Below, piece after piece: positions 8,858-18,428 of a DNA stretch of 64,000 bases (positions within the stretch are counted from its first letter, which is position 1; each line of letters starts with the position of its first letter). The notes under the pieces were generated by a model. That model was not told where the DNA came from, searched no databases, and was given only the letters and a program-made list of their open reading frames with translations. The stretch is from Pseudoduganella flava. GTDB taxonomy: Bacteria > Pseudomonadota > Gammaproteobacteria > Burkholderiales > Burkholderiaceae_D. The translations under genes were made by a program, and so were the position numbers. The stretch lies in NCBI RefSeq assembly GCF_007830495.1, contig NZ_VLKW01000002.1:704270-768269 (forward strand), read 5' to 3'.

Positions 8858-11425
8858 ATGCGCCGCAAGCAGGAACCCGACCATCAACCATCCCCCAACG
8901 ACGGCGCGCCCGGCCCGCACGCCTGTGTGCGCGTGCGCGGCGCCCGCGAGCACAACCTGAAGAACGTCAACGTGGAACTGCCGCGCGATGCGCTGGTGGT
9001 GTTCACGGGCGTTTCCGGGTCGGGCAAGTCGTCGCTGGCCTTCGGCACGTTGTATGCCGAGGCGCAGCGGCGCTACCTGGAATCCGTATCGCCATACGCG
9101 CGCCGGCTGTTCCACCAGATGCCGGTGCCGGAGGTGGACGAGATCGACGGCCTGCCGCCCGCCGTCGCGTTGCAGCAGCAGCGCGGCACGCCGACCGCCC
9201 GCTCGTCGGTGGGCAGCGTCAGCACGCTGTCCAATTCGCTGCGCATGCTGTATTCGCGCGCCGGCGACTATCCGGCCGGCCAGCAGTTGCTGTATGCCGA
9301 GTCGTTTTCGCCGAACACCGCGGAAGGCGCCTGCCCGCAATGCTCGGGCCTGGGCCGCGTCTACGAAGCCACCGAGGCATCAATGGTGCCGGACGACAGC
9401 CTGACGATCCGCGAGCGCGCCGTGGCCGCGTGGCCGCCGGCATGGCACGGCCAGAACCTGCGCGACATCCTCGTGACGATGGGCTACGACGTCGACACGC
9501 CATGGCGCGAGCTGCCGAGGAAGGACCGCGACTGGATCCTGTACACGGAAGAGACGCCGACGGTACCCGTCTACGCGGGCCTGACGCCGGAGGAAACGCG
9601 CCGCGCATTGAAGCGCAAGGAAACGCCCAGCTACCAGGGCACGTTCACCAGCGCGCGCCGGTACGTGCTGCAGACCTTTGCCAACACGGAAAGCGCGGCG
9701 ATGAAGAAGCGCGTGGCGCGCTACATGGTCAGCACGGAATGCCCCATGTGCCGGGGCCGCCGGCTGCGCCAGGAAGCGCTGTCCGTCACGTTTGCCGGCA
9801 TGGACATCATGACGTTGTCGCGCCTGCCGATCGAGCGCCTGGCCGGCCTGCTGCGGCCCTATGCGGACGGCAGCCAGCCGGCCGGCAAGGCAAAGAAGGA
9901 CAAGCCTGCGGAGCAGCTGATCGTCACGCGCCGCATCGCCGCCGACCTGTGCGCGCGGCTCGATACGATGCTGGCGCTGGGCCTGGGCTACCTGGCGCTG
10001 GAGCGCAGCACGCCGACGTTGTCGCCGGGCGAGCTGCAGCGCCTGCGGCTGGCGACGGCCGTGCGATCGAGCCTGTTCGGCGTCGTCTACGTGCTGGACG
10101 AACCGTCGGCCGGCCTGCACCCGGCCGATACGGAAGCGCTGCTGGCCGCGCTGGCGCAGCTGAAGGCGGCGGGCAATTCGCTGTTCGTTGTCGAGCATGC
10201 GCTGGACGTGATCCGGCGCGCCGACTGGATCGTCGACGTGGGCCCGCTGGCGGGCGAGGGCGGCGGCGCGATTTTGTACAGCGGTCCGCCGGACGGCTTG
10301 CGCAACGTGGCGGCGTCGCACACGCGGCGCTACCTGTTCGACGAGGTGACGCCGCCGGCACGCGAGCGTCGCGAACCCGCCGGCTGGCTGCGGCTGGAAG
10401 GCGTCACCCGCAACAACCTGCACGACCTGGCGGTCGCCTTCCCGCTGGGCGTGATGTGCTGCGTGACCGGGGTGTCCGGCTCGGGCAAGTCGACCCTGGT
10501 CAGCCAGGTGCTGGTGGACCTCGTCGGCACGGCGCTCGGCCATACGGCGGACGAGCCGGCCGATGACGAGGGCCTGGAGCCGCAACTGGACGACGTGGTG
10601 GAGGAAGACACGGCGGGCCGCATCGCCGGCGGCATCGAAGGCGTGCGCCGCCTGGTGCGGGTGGACCAGAAGCCGATCGGCCGCACGCCGCGCTCGAACC
10701 TTGCCACCTACACGGGGCTGTTCGACGCGGTGCGCAAGCTGTTCGCCGCCACGCCGGCGGCCCGCAAGCACCGCTACGACGCAGGAAGATTCTCGTTCAA
10801 CGTCGCCAAGGGCCGCTGCGCCCACTGCGCCGGCGAAGGCTTCGTGATGGTCGAACTGCTGTTCCTGCCCAGCGTCTACGCGCCATGCCCCACCTGCAAC
10901 GGCGCGCGCTACAACGCCGACACGCTGAAGATCACGTATAAGGACCGCAACATCGCCGACGTGCTGGGCATGACCGTCGACGAGGCCCACGCGTTCTTCG
11001 CGGACGAGGAAGCGGTGGTGCGGCCGCTGCAAGTGCTGCGCGAAGTGGGCCTCGGTTACCTGCGGCTGGGGCAGAGCGCCACCGAACTGTCCGGCGGCGA
11101 GGCACAGCGCATCAAGCTGGCCACCGAACTGCAGCGGGCCACGCGGGGCGGCGCGCTGTACGTGCTGGACGAACCGACCACCGGCCTGCACCCGTTCGAT
11201 ACGGACCGGCTGGTGGCCCAGCTGAACCGCCTGGTCGATGCGGGCAACTCCGTCATCATGGTCGAACACACGATGCGCGTGGCGGCGGCCTGCGACTGGG
11301 TCGTCGATATCGGGCCGGGCGCCGGCGAAGCGGGCGGCACCGTCGTTGCGGCCGGGCCGCCGGAGGAGGTGGCGGCCAGCAAGGAGAGCCGGACGGCGCC
11401 TTATTTGAAGGCTGTCATGGTCTGA
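8858..11425 (+). CDS. UvrA-like ABC ATPase lacking the UvrB-binding domain
   Basis: 855 residues from the ATG preceded by CGGAG at five bases; an upstream in-frame ATG at 8810 would add 16 residues without a ribosome site. There are two ABC modules: Walker [10 protein letters not shown] at residues 51-59 and GVSGSGKST in the second half, Walker [15 protein letters not shown] and [13 protein letters not shown], and signatures [12 protein letters not shown] and [16 protein letters not shown] complete zinc module (GRCAHC ... [10 protein letters not shown]) is in the second half. In UvrA the stretch after the first Q-loop holds a UvrB-binding domain of about 115 residues and a four-cysteine zinc site. 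Here [13 protein letters not shown] runs almost straight to ACPQCSGLG, so the UvrB-binding domain and half of that zinc site are missing. This matches UvrA2/DrrC-type proteins linked to drug tolerance rather than canonical repair. Confidence 0.85.
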   Translation: MRRKQEPDHQPSPNDGAPGPHACVRVRGAREHNLKNVNVELPRDALVVFTGVSGSGKSSLAFGTLYAEAQRRYLESVSPYARRLFHQMPVPEVDEIDGLPPAVALQQQRGTPTARSSVGSVSTLSNSLRMLYSRAGDYPAGQQLLYAESFSPNTAEGACPQCSGLGRVYEATEASMVPDDSLTIRERAVAAWPPAWHGQNLRDILVTMGYDVDTPWRELPRKDRDWILYTEETPTVPVYAGLTPEETRRALKRKETPSYQGTFTSARRYVLQTFANTESAAMKKRVARYMVSTECPMCRGRRLRQEALSVTFAGMDIMTLSRLPIERLAGLLRPYADGSQPAGKAKKDKPAEQLIVTRRIAADLCARLDTMLALGLGYLALERSTPTLSPGELQRLRLATAVRSSLFGVVYVLDEPSAGLHPADTEALLAALAQLKAAGNSLFVVEHALDVIRRADWIVDVGPLAGEGGGAILYSGPPDGLRNVAASHTRRYLFDEVTPPARERREPAGWLRLEGVTRNNLHDLAVAFPLGVMCCVTGVSGSGKSTLVSQVLVDLVGTALGHTADEPADDEGLEPQLDDVVEEDTAGRIAGGIEGVRRLVRVDQKPIGRTPRSNLATYTGLFDAVRKLFAATPAARKHRYDAGRFSFNVAKGRCAHCAGEGFVMVELLFLPSVYAPCPTCNGARYNADTLKITYKDRNIADVLGMTVDEAHAFFADEEAVVRPLQVLREVGLGYLRLGQSATELSGGEAQRIKLATELQRATRGGALYVLDEPTTGLHPFDTDRLVAQLNRLVDAGNSVIMVEHTMRVAAACDWVVDIGPGAGEAGGTVVAAGPPEEVAASKESRTAPYLKAVMV

Positions 11426-11436
11426 TGCCTGGGATA

Positions 11437-11625
11437 TCAGCTCGCGCCTGGTCTGTCATCTGCCGGGTTGCTGCCGTGGATTGCTCCGCCATGCTCATCC
11501 TCGATGGACATCAGCTCACGAGCGGATTTGCTGAGCCATTCGACCCCTTCGTCAGGGGTCATGGGTTGCCCCAACAGCGTTATTGTCGCTAGCTTCGCAT
11601 GAAGGCTTGCTTTTGCGTTCTCCAC
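11437..11625 (-). pseudogene. Possible 3' gene remnant cut by element 1
   Basis: A 62-residue frame with protein-like composition (LATITLLGQPMTPDEGVEWL, then SKSARELMSIEDEHG). Its only start, a GTG, lies inside the terminal repeat of the neighbouring element, has no ribosome site and is preceded two codons upstream by an in-frame TAA that belongs to the element. It may be the tail of a gene interrupted by the element, or a chance frame. No other part of such a gene is visible beyond the far end of the element. I do not recognise a family. Confidence 0.25.
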
Positions 11626-11770
11626 CGATTAATGGCGAGGCCGGTTTCCTTACCGATGCCCCGCACCGTGCGCGATTGTTGCAAGCGCCTGGGGCGCGCC
11701 AGCGTGCATGGCTGGCAAGAAGGAGACACGCGTGACGGTCGCTGGACGCTGCTTGTGCGGCCGCGTGGAG
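11614..11770 (+). repeat. Element 1 left terminal inverted repeat
   Basis: The outer part reads GTTCTCCACCGATTAATGGC and matches the ends of copy 2. The inner block at 11704-11770 starts GTGCATGGCTGGCAAGAAGG and ends CGGCCGCGTGGAG. The same block occurs inverted at the other end of this element and at both ends of copy 2. Confidence 0.6.
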
Positions 11771-12379
11771 GCAGCCCCAAGGGCATGCGGTGACGTGGCA
11801 TTGCGCGCCGGCCGGCGGCGTATCGCGGGGTCTCCACTTTAAACCCATCTAAAAGATAAGGCCGCACGCTGAAGACGCGGCTGTTTTAGATTTTCTGGCT
11901 TTGGAATTGGATCAAAACGGATCAATACCGGTTTTTTGTAGACCTCTTTAGGCGCGCCATCCCAGCCGGTAGAGTGGATTAGACTCTGCTGGCACATATT
12001 GGAGAAATCTGGCCATTGAGGCGCCGGCGGGTACCCCACGGGCTGGTGAAATCGTGGGCGGAGCGGCGCGCGAACAACATGCTGGTGGGAGCGCGCGACT
12101 AAGTAGGAAATCCGCCAATCGATCGACCATGTCGCCCGGAATATTCAACCCCTCGAAGCCGGCGCGGAGGAAGCGCGTCCGAAGTGCGAATGTCTAAACG
12201 GCGCTAATCCAAGCCGAATGAGTCTAGTCCGCACTGTTCTCAAGGATGAAGCGCCTGATTTGCACTATAAAAATATCGTCGCGACCTTATTTGATCTATT
12301 TCTAACTCAGGCGAATCTAAACCAACCTTATTTCGGAGGACCGGTCCAATGTATTAGATCGTTTAAATCGGAGCCGACC

Positions 12380-12859
12380 ATGGAATACATACCAACGAAA
12401 CCGGTGAATCTTCCCCTCGCTGAGTTCATGGCGCTGGAATTCTATTTGATGGACAACCGGCCGGGTGTCAAGCCTGAGCTGTTCGTGACTGAACTGGTTA
12501 AACGATGGCTGGCTGTCGAGAATGAGCGCCTGGCACTGCGGCGGGACGGGCCAGCCCTGCGCGGCTTCCAATGGAAAAAGCTCTTCCTGCCGGAAGGTAC
12601 CAATCTAAGGACGAGCTATGGCGATGACGTCGTATTCGCCAAGGTGCGCGGCGACCGCATCCTGGCCGATGACGGCGCTGTGCTGACGCCATCGCAATTT
12701 GCCAACCAGCGTGCGAAGGGGCGCAATGCGTGGCGCTTCGTCTGGCTGCGCTTTCCCGGCAACGAGCGCTGGGTGCGCGCTGACGACTGCAGGGTGCGGC
12801 CGCACCGCGTGGGAGATCGTCACGCTTCGCCCGATCACATCCGCAGCGGTTCGGGTTGA
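12380..12859 (+). CDS. Element-encoded conserved 159-residue protein, copy 1
   Basis: The start is the ATG in GACCATGGAATAC, with GGAG eight bases upstream. Between the two copies the protein from this Met onwards differs at only nine positions by my count, while the 54 in-frame residues upstream differ at about fifteen, so translation most likely starts here and not at 12218. The N-terminal half is helical (LAEFMALEFYLMD, ELVKRWLAVENERLALRR). The C-terminal half is a compact beta pattern (LPEGTNLRTSYGDDVVFAKV, ILADDGAVLTPSQFANQ, NAWRFVWLRFPG, WVRADDCRVR). The second part recalls small DNA/modification-associated domains such as RAMA or DUF4357 (G-x-Y-G, DG-x-x-x-x-S-x-x-A, N-x-W). That similarity is weak and is inference. 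I do not recognise a named family. Confidence 0.6.
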   Translation: MEYIPTKPVNLPLAEFMALEFYLMDNRPGVKPELFVTELVKRWLAVENERLALRRDGPALRGFQWKKLFLPEGTNLRTSYGDDVVFAKVRGDRILADDGAVLTPSQFANQRAKGRNAWRFVWLRFPGNERWVRADDCRVRPHRVGDRHASPDHIRSGSG

Positions 12860-12991
12860 CTGGACCGAAAGCCCTTCCCGAAGCCGCAGCCGGTCGCGGT
12901 GCGCGATGCGATCGCGGCCTCAAGCGGCCAGCGGGGGCAGCGCTTGGACGATCGCACGACGGCCGCCTTTAGCGCGTGCGATCCGCAATCT

Positions 12992-13142
12992 CTCCACGCG
13001 GCCGAAACGGCGGCGTCCAGCCACCGGCGCGCGTGTCTCCTTCCTGCCCGCCATGCACGGCAGCGCTGCGCGAACGCGTGGAACAAACTTGACGCAAGTG
13101 CCGAAAGGAGCTTGTGCGTCACACCAACCCGTGAAAAACCTT
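12992..13142 (-). repeat. Element 1 right terminal inverted repeat
   Basis: Read on the minus strand the end begins AAGGTTTTTCACGGGTTGG and leads into GTGCATGGCGGGCAGGAAGG at 13058, ending at 12992 with CGGCCGCGTGGAG. It is the inverted counterpart of the left end of the same element. Confidence 0.6.
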
Positions 13143-13317
13143 ATTTACCCGTCCTTTCTTGCGCATGAGTTCTCTCCGCCGTTTGCGCTTGCTCCATGGC
13201 CAGCTCTGCACAGGGCACGTGTCGTTTGCTGTATCATCTCGCTCCCGCGACGGCGTCCGCTCTGCCGCAGCCCTGACGACAACTGTCCGGATCCGATCCT
13301 CGAACCGAAAAGCCCCC

Positions 13318-13953
13318 ATGCTCACCATCACGCTCAAACAGGGTAAGGAACACGGCCTGCTGGCCGGCGACCCATGGATTTATGCCTCCGCCGTCGAGAA
13401 GGTCGACGGCAAGCCGCAGGAGCGCAACAAGGCCGGCGCGACGGCGATCGTGCAGTCGTCGGCGCGCCGCTTCCTGGCCCGCGCGGCCTACAACGCGAAG
13501 TCGCAGATCGTCGCCCGCGTCTGGACGCTGCGCGAGGACGAGCCGGTCGATCACGCGATGATGAAGCGGCGCGTGCAGGCCGCCGTGGCGCGGCGCGCCG
13601 ACGCGCTGCGTGCGGCCGATCCGGACGCGTTGACCTTGCTGGTCGATGGCGAGCAGGATGCGTTGCCGGGCCTGCTGGTGCACAGCTACGGCGGCACCGC
13701 CGGCTACCTGGTCTGCCAGTTCAACGCGGCGGGCGTCGACCTGTGGAAGGTGGCGGTCGTGCAGGCGCTGCTGAAGGAAACGGGCTGCCCGAACATCTAC
13801 GAACGGTGCGACCCGCTGATCCGCAAGGGCGAGGGACTGCCGATCACCCGGCGCGTGCTGGCCGGCGACGAACCGCCCGAGCGGCTGATGGTGCGGCAGG
13901 ACGGGCGGCTGGTGCCGATGGATATCCGCACCGGGTTCGTGTACCCGCGCTGA
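13318..13953 (+). pseudogene. RlmI-like rRNA methyltransferase, 3'-truncated
   Basis: 211 residues matching only the N-terminal half of the 23S rRNA m5C1962 methyltransferase family (RlmI, normally near 395 residues). It contains the PUA domain (LKQGKEHGLLAGDPWIYASA, PQERNKAGATAIV) and the linker domain (QDALPGLLVHSYG, NIYERCD, then a degenerate MDIRTGFVYPR where the family has a K-T-G-F-Y-L-D-Q-R motif). The SAM-binding Rossmann domain with its F-x-Y-x-G-x-F motif and catalytic cysteine is absent in all frames up to the next gene. The remaining part cannot methylate RNA unless it works as a binding module. It lies 175 bp inside the right end of element 1, so loss of its 3' half may be linked to rearrangement of this segment. 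Confidence 0.75.
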
Positions 13954-14058
13954 CGCGGCGGACGATCAGGCAATCGCCGCGGACTATCCGTCTATCGCCG
14001 GCCGCGCGGCGGCGCTCAGAATGTACCTCGTCTTTCACCACTTCGACGAGGAACACAA

Positions 14059-15135
14059 ATGAGCACACCACTGGCACTGAACCATTACCGCCTGCTGGGC
14101 CGTTCCGGCCTGCGCGTGTCGCCCTTGGCACTGGGCACGATGACCTTCGGCAAGGACTGGGGCTGGGGCGCGGACGAGGCGGAAGCGCGCCGCATCTTCG
14201 ACGCGTACGTCGAGCGAGGCGGCAATTTCGTCGACACCTCCGTCAACTACACGAACGGCGCGTCGGAGCGGATCGTCGGCAAGCTGATGGAAGGGCGGCG
14301 CGATCGCATCGTGCTGTCCACCAAGTACACGATGGCGCGCCAGCCGGACGATCCGAACGCCGGCGGCAACCACCGGATGAACCTCGTGCGCTCCGTCGAG
14401 ACGAGCCTGCGGCAGTTGAACACGGACCGCATCGAGCTGCTGCACCTGCACGCGTGGGACGACACGACGCCGCCGGACGAAGTGCTGCGCGCGCTGGACG
14501 ACCTGGTCCGCGCCGGCAAGGTGCTGTACCTGGGCATCTGCAATACCCCCGCATGGCGCGTGGCGCAACTGCAGACGATGGCCGAGCTGCGCGGCTGGTC
14601 GCGCCTCGTCGCGCTGCAGATCGAGTACAACCTCGTCGAACGCAGCGTCGAGCACGAGCTGCTGCCGATGGCGCGCGAGCTGGGGCTTGGGGTGATGCCG
14701 TGGTCGCCACTGGGCGGAGGCATCTTGTCCGGCAAGTACAGCAGGGCCGACCTCCAGACGCAGGGCGACCGCAACGTGGCGGCGACGCGCGCGGGCGTCA
14801 TCGCATCGTCGGGCCTCCTCACCGAGGCGGCGCTGGCCGTGGCGGACGAGGTGGCGGCCATCGCCGCGCAGATCGGCGCCAGCCCGTCGCAAGTTGCCCT
14901 GGCATGGACGCTGCTGAACCCGGCCGTCACCGCGCCTGTGCTCGGGGCACGCACGCTGGAGCAGGCGCTGGACAACCTGGGCGCGCTCGACCTGCGGCTG
15001 GACGAGGAGCACATCGCCCGGCTGGATGCCGTCAGCCGCCAGGCACCGATCTTCCCGCAGCGCTTCGTCGCGCAGCCGATGGTACAGCAGCTGATCTTCG
15101 GCGGCAGCACGGTGGCACGGCGCACCGGGGCTTGA
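14059..15135 (+). CDS. Aldo/keto reductase
   Basis: 358 residues with a GAGGAA ribosome site nine bases before the ATG. It has the (beta/alpha)8 AKR fold with the tetrad visible: D59 and Y64 in FVDTSVNYTNGASE, K89 in VLSTKYT and H131 in LLHLHAWDD. The NADPH-binding end is seen in the SPLGGGILSGKY segment and the late GARTLEQALDNLGAL stretch. The length and YRLLGRSGLRVSPLALGTMTFG opening fit the AKR12/13-like group of broad-substrate carbonyl reductases. It is monocistronic, 105 bases after the rlmI fragment, and convergent with the pullulanase. The substrate cannot be read from sequence. Confidence 0.9.
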   Translation: MSTPLALNHYRLLGRSGLRVSPLALGTMTFGKDWGWGADEAEARRIFDAYVERGGNFVDTSVNYTNGASERIVGKLMEGRRDRIVLSTKYTMARQPDDPNAGGNHRMNLVRSVETSLRQLNTDRIELLHLHAWDDTTPPDEVLRALDDLVRAGKVLYLGICNTPAWRVAQLQTMAELRGWSRLVALQIEYNLVERSVEHELLPMARELGLGVMPWSPLGGGILSGKYSRADLQTQGDRNVAATRAGVIASSGLLTEAALAVADEVAAIAAQIGASPSQVALAWTLLNPAVTAPVLGARTLEQALDNLGALDLRLDEEHIARLDAVSRQAPIFPQRFVAQPMVQQLIFGGSTVARRTGA

Positions 15136-15143
15136 TGCCCCGG
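15125..15143. terminator. Hairpin at convergent gene ends
   Basis: A perfect CCGGGGC/GCCCCGG stem with loop TTGAT overlaps the stop codon of the aldo/keto reductase and precedes the stop of the pullulanase on the other strand. No T-tract follows, so it is a candidate bidirectional barrier. Confidence 0.4.
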
Positions 15144-15154
15144 CCGCCGGTAGA

Positions 15155-18100
15155 TCAGTCGTTCGCGTGCTGCACGAACACCGCCGTGGTCCGCCCCGGT
15201 ATCGTGAAGCTGCCGGTGGCGGCATCGTAGGTGGATGCCTTCACCACGCTGTCGCTGCCGTTGCGCTGGATGCGGTGCAACTGCAGCTTGCTGCCCTTCA
15301 GCGCGGGCAGCGCCACCGACTTCGCCACCTTGTCGACGTTGAACACGACGACGACCTGCTTGTACTGCGCGCCCGGGTAGGGAGACGGTGCGCTGCCCGA
15401 AATGCTCATCGCCACGATGCCGGGCACCTGGTCCGGCCCGGTGTTGTGGAACTTCAGCCGGTCGATCACGTCCTGCGCCGTGCGCAGGCGGAACAGCGTG
15501 CTGTCCTTGCGGATCGCCAGCAGTTCCTCGAACCCGGCCTTGGCGGCCAGGATCGCCCGCGTGTCGGGCGCGATCAGCGGATTGGCCAGCACGGGTGACA
15601 TCACGGACCAGCTGCCCTCGTTGACGCCGGCCATCGGCAGGCCGACGCCGAAGTTGTTCGACGTGTAGCCGTAGTCGAGGCGGTTGAACCAGTCGCCCGC
15701 GTTGTAGCTGTCGCGGTCCAGCGATTTCGAGCGCAGGATTTCCTGGCCCGCATGGAAGAACGGCACGCCTTGCGCCAGCATGTTGATGGCCGCGCCCAGC
15801 GTCTGCACGCGCACCCGTTCGGCCAGCGGTGTCGCTTGCGGGAGTTTCAGCGCGTTGACGTCGAACAGCGTCTGGTTGTCGTGCGCCTCGATGTAGTTGA
15901 TGGTCTCCGCCGGGCTGCCCGCAAAGCCGGCACGCTGGCCGAAGTAGTCGATGTCGGCATTGCTGCGCACGGCGCCGGAACGGTCCGTGAAGCGGTAGTC
16001 GCGCAGCGTGCCGGACAGCGCCACCCGCACCAGGTCCGCCAGGCGCAGCGCATCGTCGCGCGTCTGCGTCGACTGGCCGTTCGGGTCGAACCACACGCCG
16101 TTCGCGAAGCCCTGCTGGGTGACGAGCGCAGTGCCCGTGTCGCAGCAGCCGCCGCCGCGCACCGTGTCGCGGATGCGGTCGTTGAACGAGCCGATGCCGG
16201 TGCCGAACATATTCGCCTGGCGCGCCTGCACGAAGCGGGCATCGTTGCCGACGGCGCCGAAGTTCCATGCCTCGCCGTACAGGTAGACCGGGCGACCCGC
16301 GGCCTGGTCGGCGGCGGCCTGCAGGCGCTTCATCAGGTCGAGCGGCGTGAAGCCCATGATGTCGAAGCGGAAGCTGTCGATCTTGTACTGCTTCGCCCAC
16401 AGCGCCACCGAATCCGTCATTAGCTTGGCCATCATCGCGTTTTCCTGCGCCGTGTCGGCGCAGCAGCTGTCGTTCAGGATGTTGCCGCCTGCACCCAGCC
16501 GGTAGTAATACGTGGGCACGATGCGGTCCAGCACCGACAGCGGGCCTTGCTGCGACTGGCTCGTGTGGTTGTAGACGACGTCCATCGTCACACGCAGTCC
16601 CGCCTCGTGCAGCGCCTGCACCATCGCGCGGAACTCGCGCACGCGGGCCGCGCCGTCGTTCGTGTCGGTGGCGTAGCTGCCCTCGGGCGTGTTGTAGTGC
16701 ACCGGGTCGTAGCCCCAGTTGAAGCAATCCGTGTCGGCCGTCGCCGCCACCGCGGCCTGCTGCGTGGTGGCGTTGGCGGCCCCGTTCGGGATGGCCGGCG
16801 TCACGCAGCCCGCTTCGTTCACGCTGGCGAAGTCGAAGCTGGGCAGCAGGTGCACGTGCGTCAGGCCCGCCTTCTGCAGCGATTTCAGGTGCCGCATCGG
16901 CGCCGCGTCGCCGTCCGTGAAGGCCAGGTACTTGCCGCGATGCGCGGCCGGCACGGTGGTATCAAGCGCCGAGAAATCGCGCACGTGCAGCTCGTACAGC
17001 ACGATGTCGGTCGGTGCATCCAGGCGGGGAATTCGCTGCTCGTCCCAGCCGGCAGGCTTCAGGCGCGGGCTGTCCAGGTTCGCGACGAGGCTGCGCGTGC
17101 TGTTGGCCGACACGCTGACGGAATACGGATCGGTCACCGTGTTCGTCACGACCGTGTTGTTCGCCCAGCGCGACAGCACCTGCACCGTGTACGTGTAATA
17201 GGCGCTGTTGGTCCAGGAAGCGTCCGGCGCCGTATAGGACCACACGCCGCTGGCCGCGTCGCGCGTCATCGGCACTGTGGCCGTGGCGGCGGCCGTGGCG
17301 TTCGGGTACACGTCGAGCCGCACCGACTTCGCCGTCGGCGCCCACACGCGGAACGTCGGCACGCCGCGGCCGTCGAACGTCAGGCCCAGCGGCGTGTTGG
17401 CCGCGTGCGTCGCGAAGACGTCGTCGAGCATGCCGGCCTGCTGCAGCGACGTGACCTGCACCAGCTTGCCGTCGGCGCCGTATTGGGCGATCGCGAACTG
17501 GGCGCTGGCCACCCGTAACGTATTGAAGCGGCCCACGTTGGCAAGCTCCGTCTCGGCGAGGCGCAAGCCCGTTGCGCCGGCCAGGTGGGGGTACTTCTGG
17601 CGCATCGCGTCCGGCAGCGCTGCCACCTGCAGATTCAGGCTGCCGTCGGCGCCGGCCAGCCCCGTGGTCGCATCCGGCGACGCGGTCATGCCGCCGTTCG
17701 CCGCGTAATACAGCTTGTAGGTGCCCGTCGCGGGCGCGCCCGGCCAGGCCAGCGTCGTGGCGGACAGCCAGTGCGCATTCGCGCTGCCGAGGTTGCCGTA
17801 GGTGAGGGCGGGTTCTGAGGCGTAGACGGTGCAGTCGCCTTCCAGCATCCACACTTCCTGGCCGGCCGTCATCACGTCGGCGTTCAGGTCCGCGTGCTGG
17901 TCCGCCGAGCAGTTCTTCGTGCCGTTGCCATCCGTGACAAGGAACCAGATGGCGCTCTTGCCCGCGGCAAGCGGGATGTCGACATAGCCTCCGAACGCGT
18001 CGCTGCGGGTGAACATGAAGCGGCCTGTGATCCAGGCAGGGCTGGGCTGCAGCGGGCCGTCCCACGAATACACGCCCCACTGGGCTTCGTCGCCCTGGAT

Positions 18101-18286
18101 GCGGTGGAAGTGCATGCGGATGGTGCCGGGGGCAACCGCGGCGGCCGAGTGGACGGCGCTGGCCAGCCGGACGGGTGCGGCGGACGCCTGCAGCGCGTCA
18201 CCGCCATCGCCGCCACAGGCCGCCAGCAGACTGGCGCAAGCCAGCAACGCGGCCAATCGTGAAGTCAAACTACTTCCGATGAGCAT
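15155..18286 (-). CDS. pulA: Lipoprotein pullulanase, alpha-1,6-glucosidase (GH13)
   Basis: 1043 residues. A lipoprotein signal ends in LLAAC (Cys24), so the enzyme is probably anchored in the outer membrane or exposed at the surface. Order: CBM41-like pullulan-binding region (residues 55-165, TIRMHFHRIQGDEAQWGVYSW), N-terminal beta domains, a GH13_14 catalytic barrel from about 420, and a C-terminal beta domain. The pullulanase signature YDPVHYNTPEGSYA and region I DVVYNHT are present. The catalytic triad reads D642 (DSFRFDIMGF), E672 (YGEAWNFG) and D803 (YIEAHDNQ). It hydrolyses alpha-1,6 branches in pullulan, amylopectin or glycogen. It is transcribed alone with its own leader; GGAGACC precedes the ATG. 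There are no other starch genes in the window. Confidence 0.95.
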   Translation of the reverse strand: MLIGSSLTSRLAALLACASLLAACGGDGGDALQASAAPVRLASAVHSAAAVAPGTIRMHFHRIQGDEAQWGVYSWDGPLQPSPAWITGRFMFTRSDAFGGYVDIPLAAGKSAIWFLVTDGNGTKNCSADQHADLNADVMTAGQEVWMLEGDCTVYASEPALTYGNLGSANAHWLSATTLAWPGAPATGTYKLYYAANGGMTASPDATTGLAGADGSLNLQVAALPDAMRQKYPHLAGATGLRLAETELANVGRFNTLRVASAQFAIAQYGADGKLVQVTSLQQAGMLDDVFATHAANTPLGLTFDGRGVPTFRVWAPTAKSVRLDVYPNATAAATATVPMTRDAASGVWSYTAPDASWTNSAYYTYTVQVLSRWANNTVVTNTVTDPYSVSVSANSTRSLVANLDSPRLKPAGWDEQRIPRLDAPTDIVLYELHVRDFSALDTTVPAAHRGKYLAFTDGDAAPMRHLKSLQKAGLTHVHLLPSFDFASVNEAGCVTPAIPNGAANATTQQAAVAATADTDCFNWGYDPVHYNTPEGSYATDTNDGAARVREFRAMVQALHEAGLRVTMDVVYNHTSQSQQGPLSVLDRIVPTYYYRLGAGGNILNDSCCADTAQENAMMAKLMTDSVALWAKQYKIDSFRFDIMGFTPLDLMKRLQAAADQAAGRPVYLYGEAWNFGAVGNDARFVQARQANMFGTGIGSFNDRIRDTVRGGGCCDTGTALVTQQGFANGVWFDPNGQSTQTRDDALRLADLVRVALSGTLRDYRFTDRSGAVRSNADIDYFGQRAGFAGSPAETINYIEAHDNQTLFDVNALKLPQATPLAERVRVQTLGAAINMLAQGVPFFHAGQEILRSKSLDRDSYNAGDWFNRLDYGYTSNNFGVGLPMAGVNEGSWSVMSPVLANPLIAPDTRAILAAKAGFEELLAIRKDSTLFRLRTAQDVIDRLKFHNTGPDQVPGIVAMSISGSAPSPYPGAQYKQVVVVFNVDKVAKSVALPALKGSKLQLHRIQRNGSDSVVKASTYDAATGSFTIPGRTTAVFVQHAND

Positions 18287-18428
18287 AAGGTCTCCTTGTC
18301 TTTATTATCGTTGCGCAGCGTTATCATGGGCGCGCCAAGTCGCACCCCGCTGCGGCTGTAATATTACTACTCATCGATTGCAAGGAAAGCACGTCTTTGC
18401 ACTGGTTGTTTTATTTTCACTACAGTAG

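Larger units (their letters stand above)
11614..13142 (+). mobile_element. Terminal-inverted-repeat element, copy 1
   Basis: About 1529 bp. It aligns by eye over its whole length with the reverse complement of 21070-22639. Both copies end in related outer sequences of the type AAGGTTCT...ACGG, followed inward by a 67-bp block present at all four ends. The interior is less GC-rich than the surroundings between about 11850 and 12360. One gene lies in the right half; the left half holds a decayed frame (A-H-I-G-E-I-W ... E-R-R-A-N-N-M, then a stop, then E-I-R-Q-S-I-D-H), open in pieces in both copies but interrupted at different places. No transposase is recognisable, so mobility would be in trans or by an unknown mechanism. 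I see no clear target-site duplication. Confidence 0.6.

Noticed and set aside
12218..12379. N-terminal extension of the element 1 gene from the ATG at 12218
   Set aside because: The ATG is ACG in copy 2, there is no ribosome site, and divergence is much higher than after 12380.
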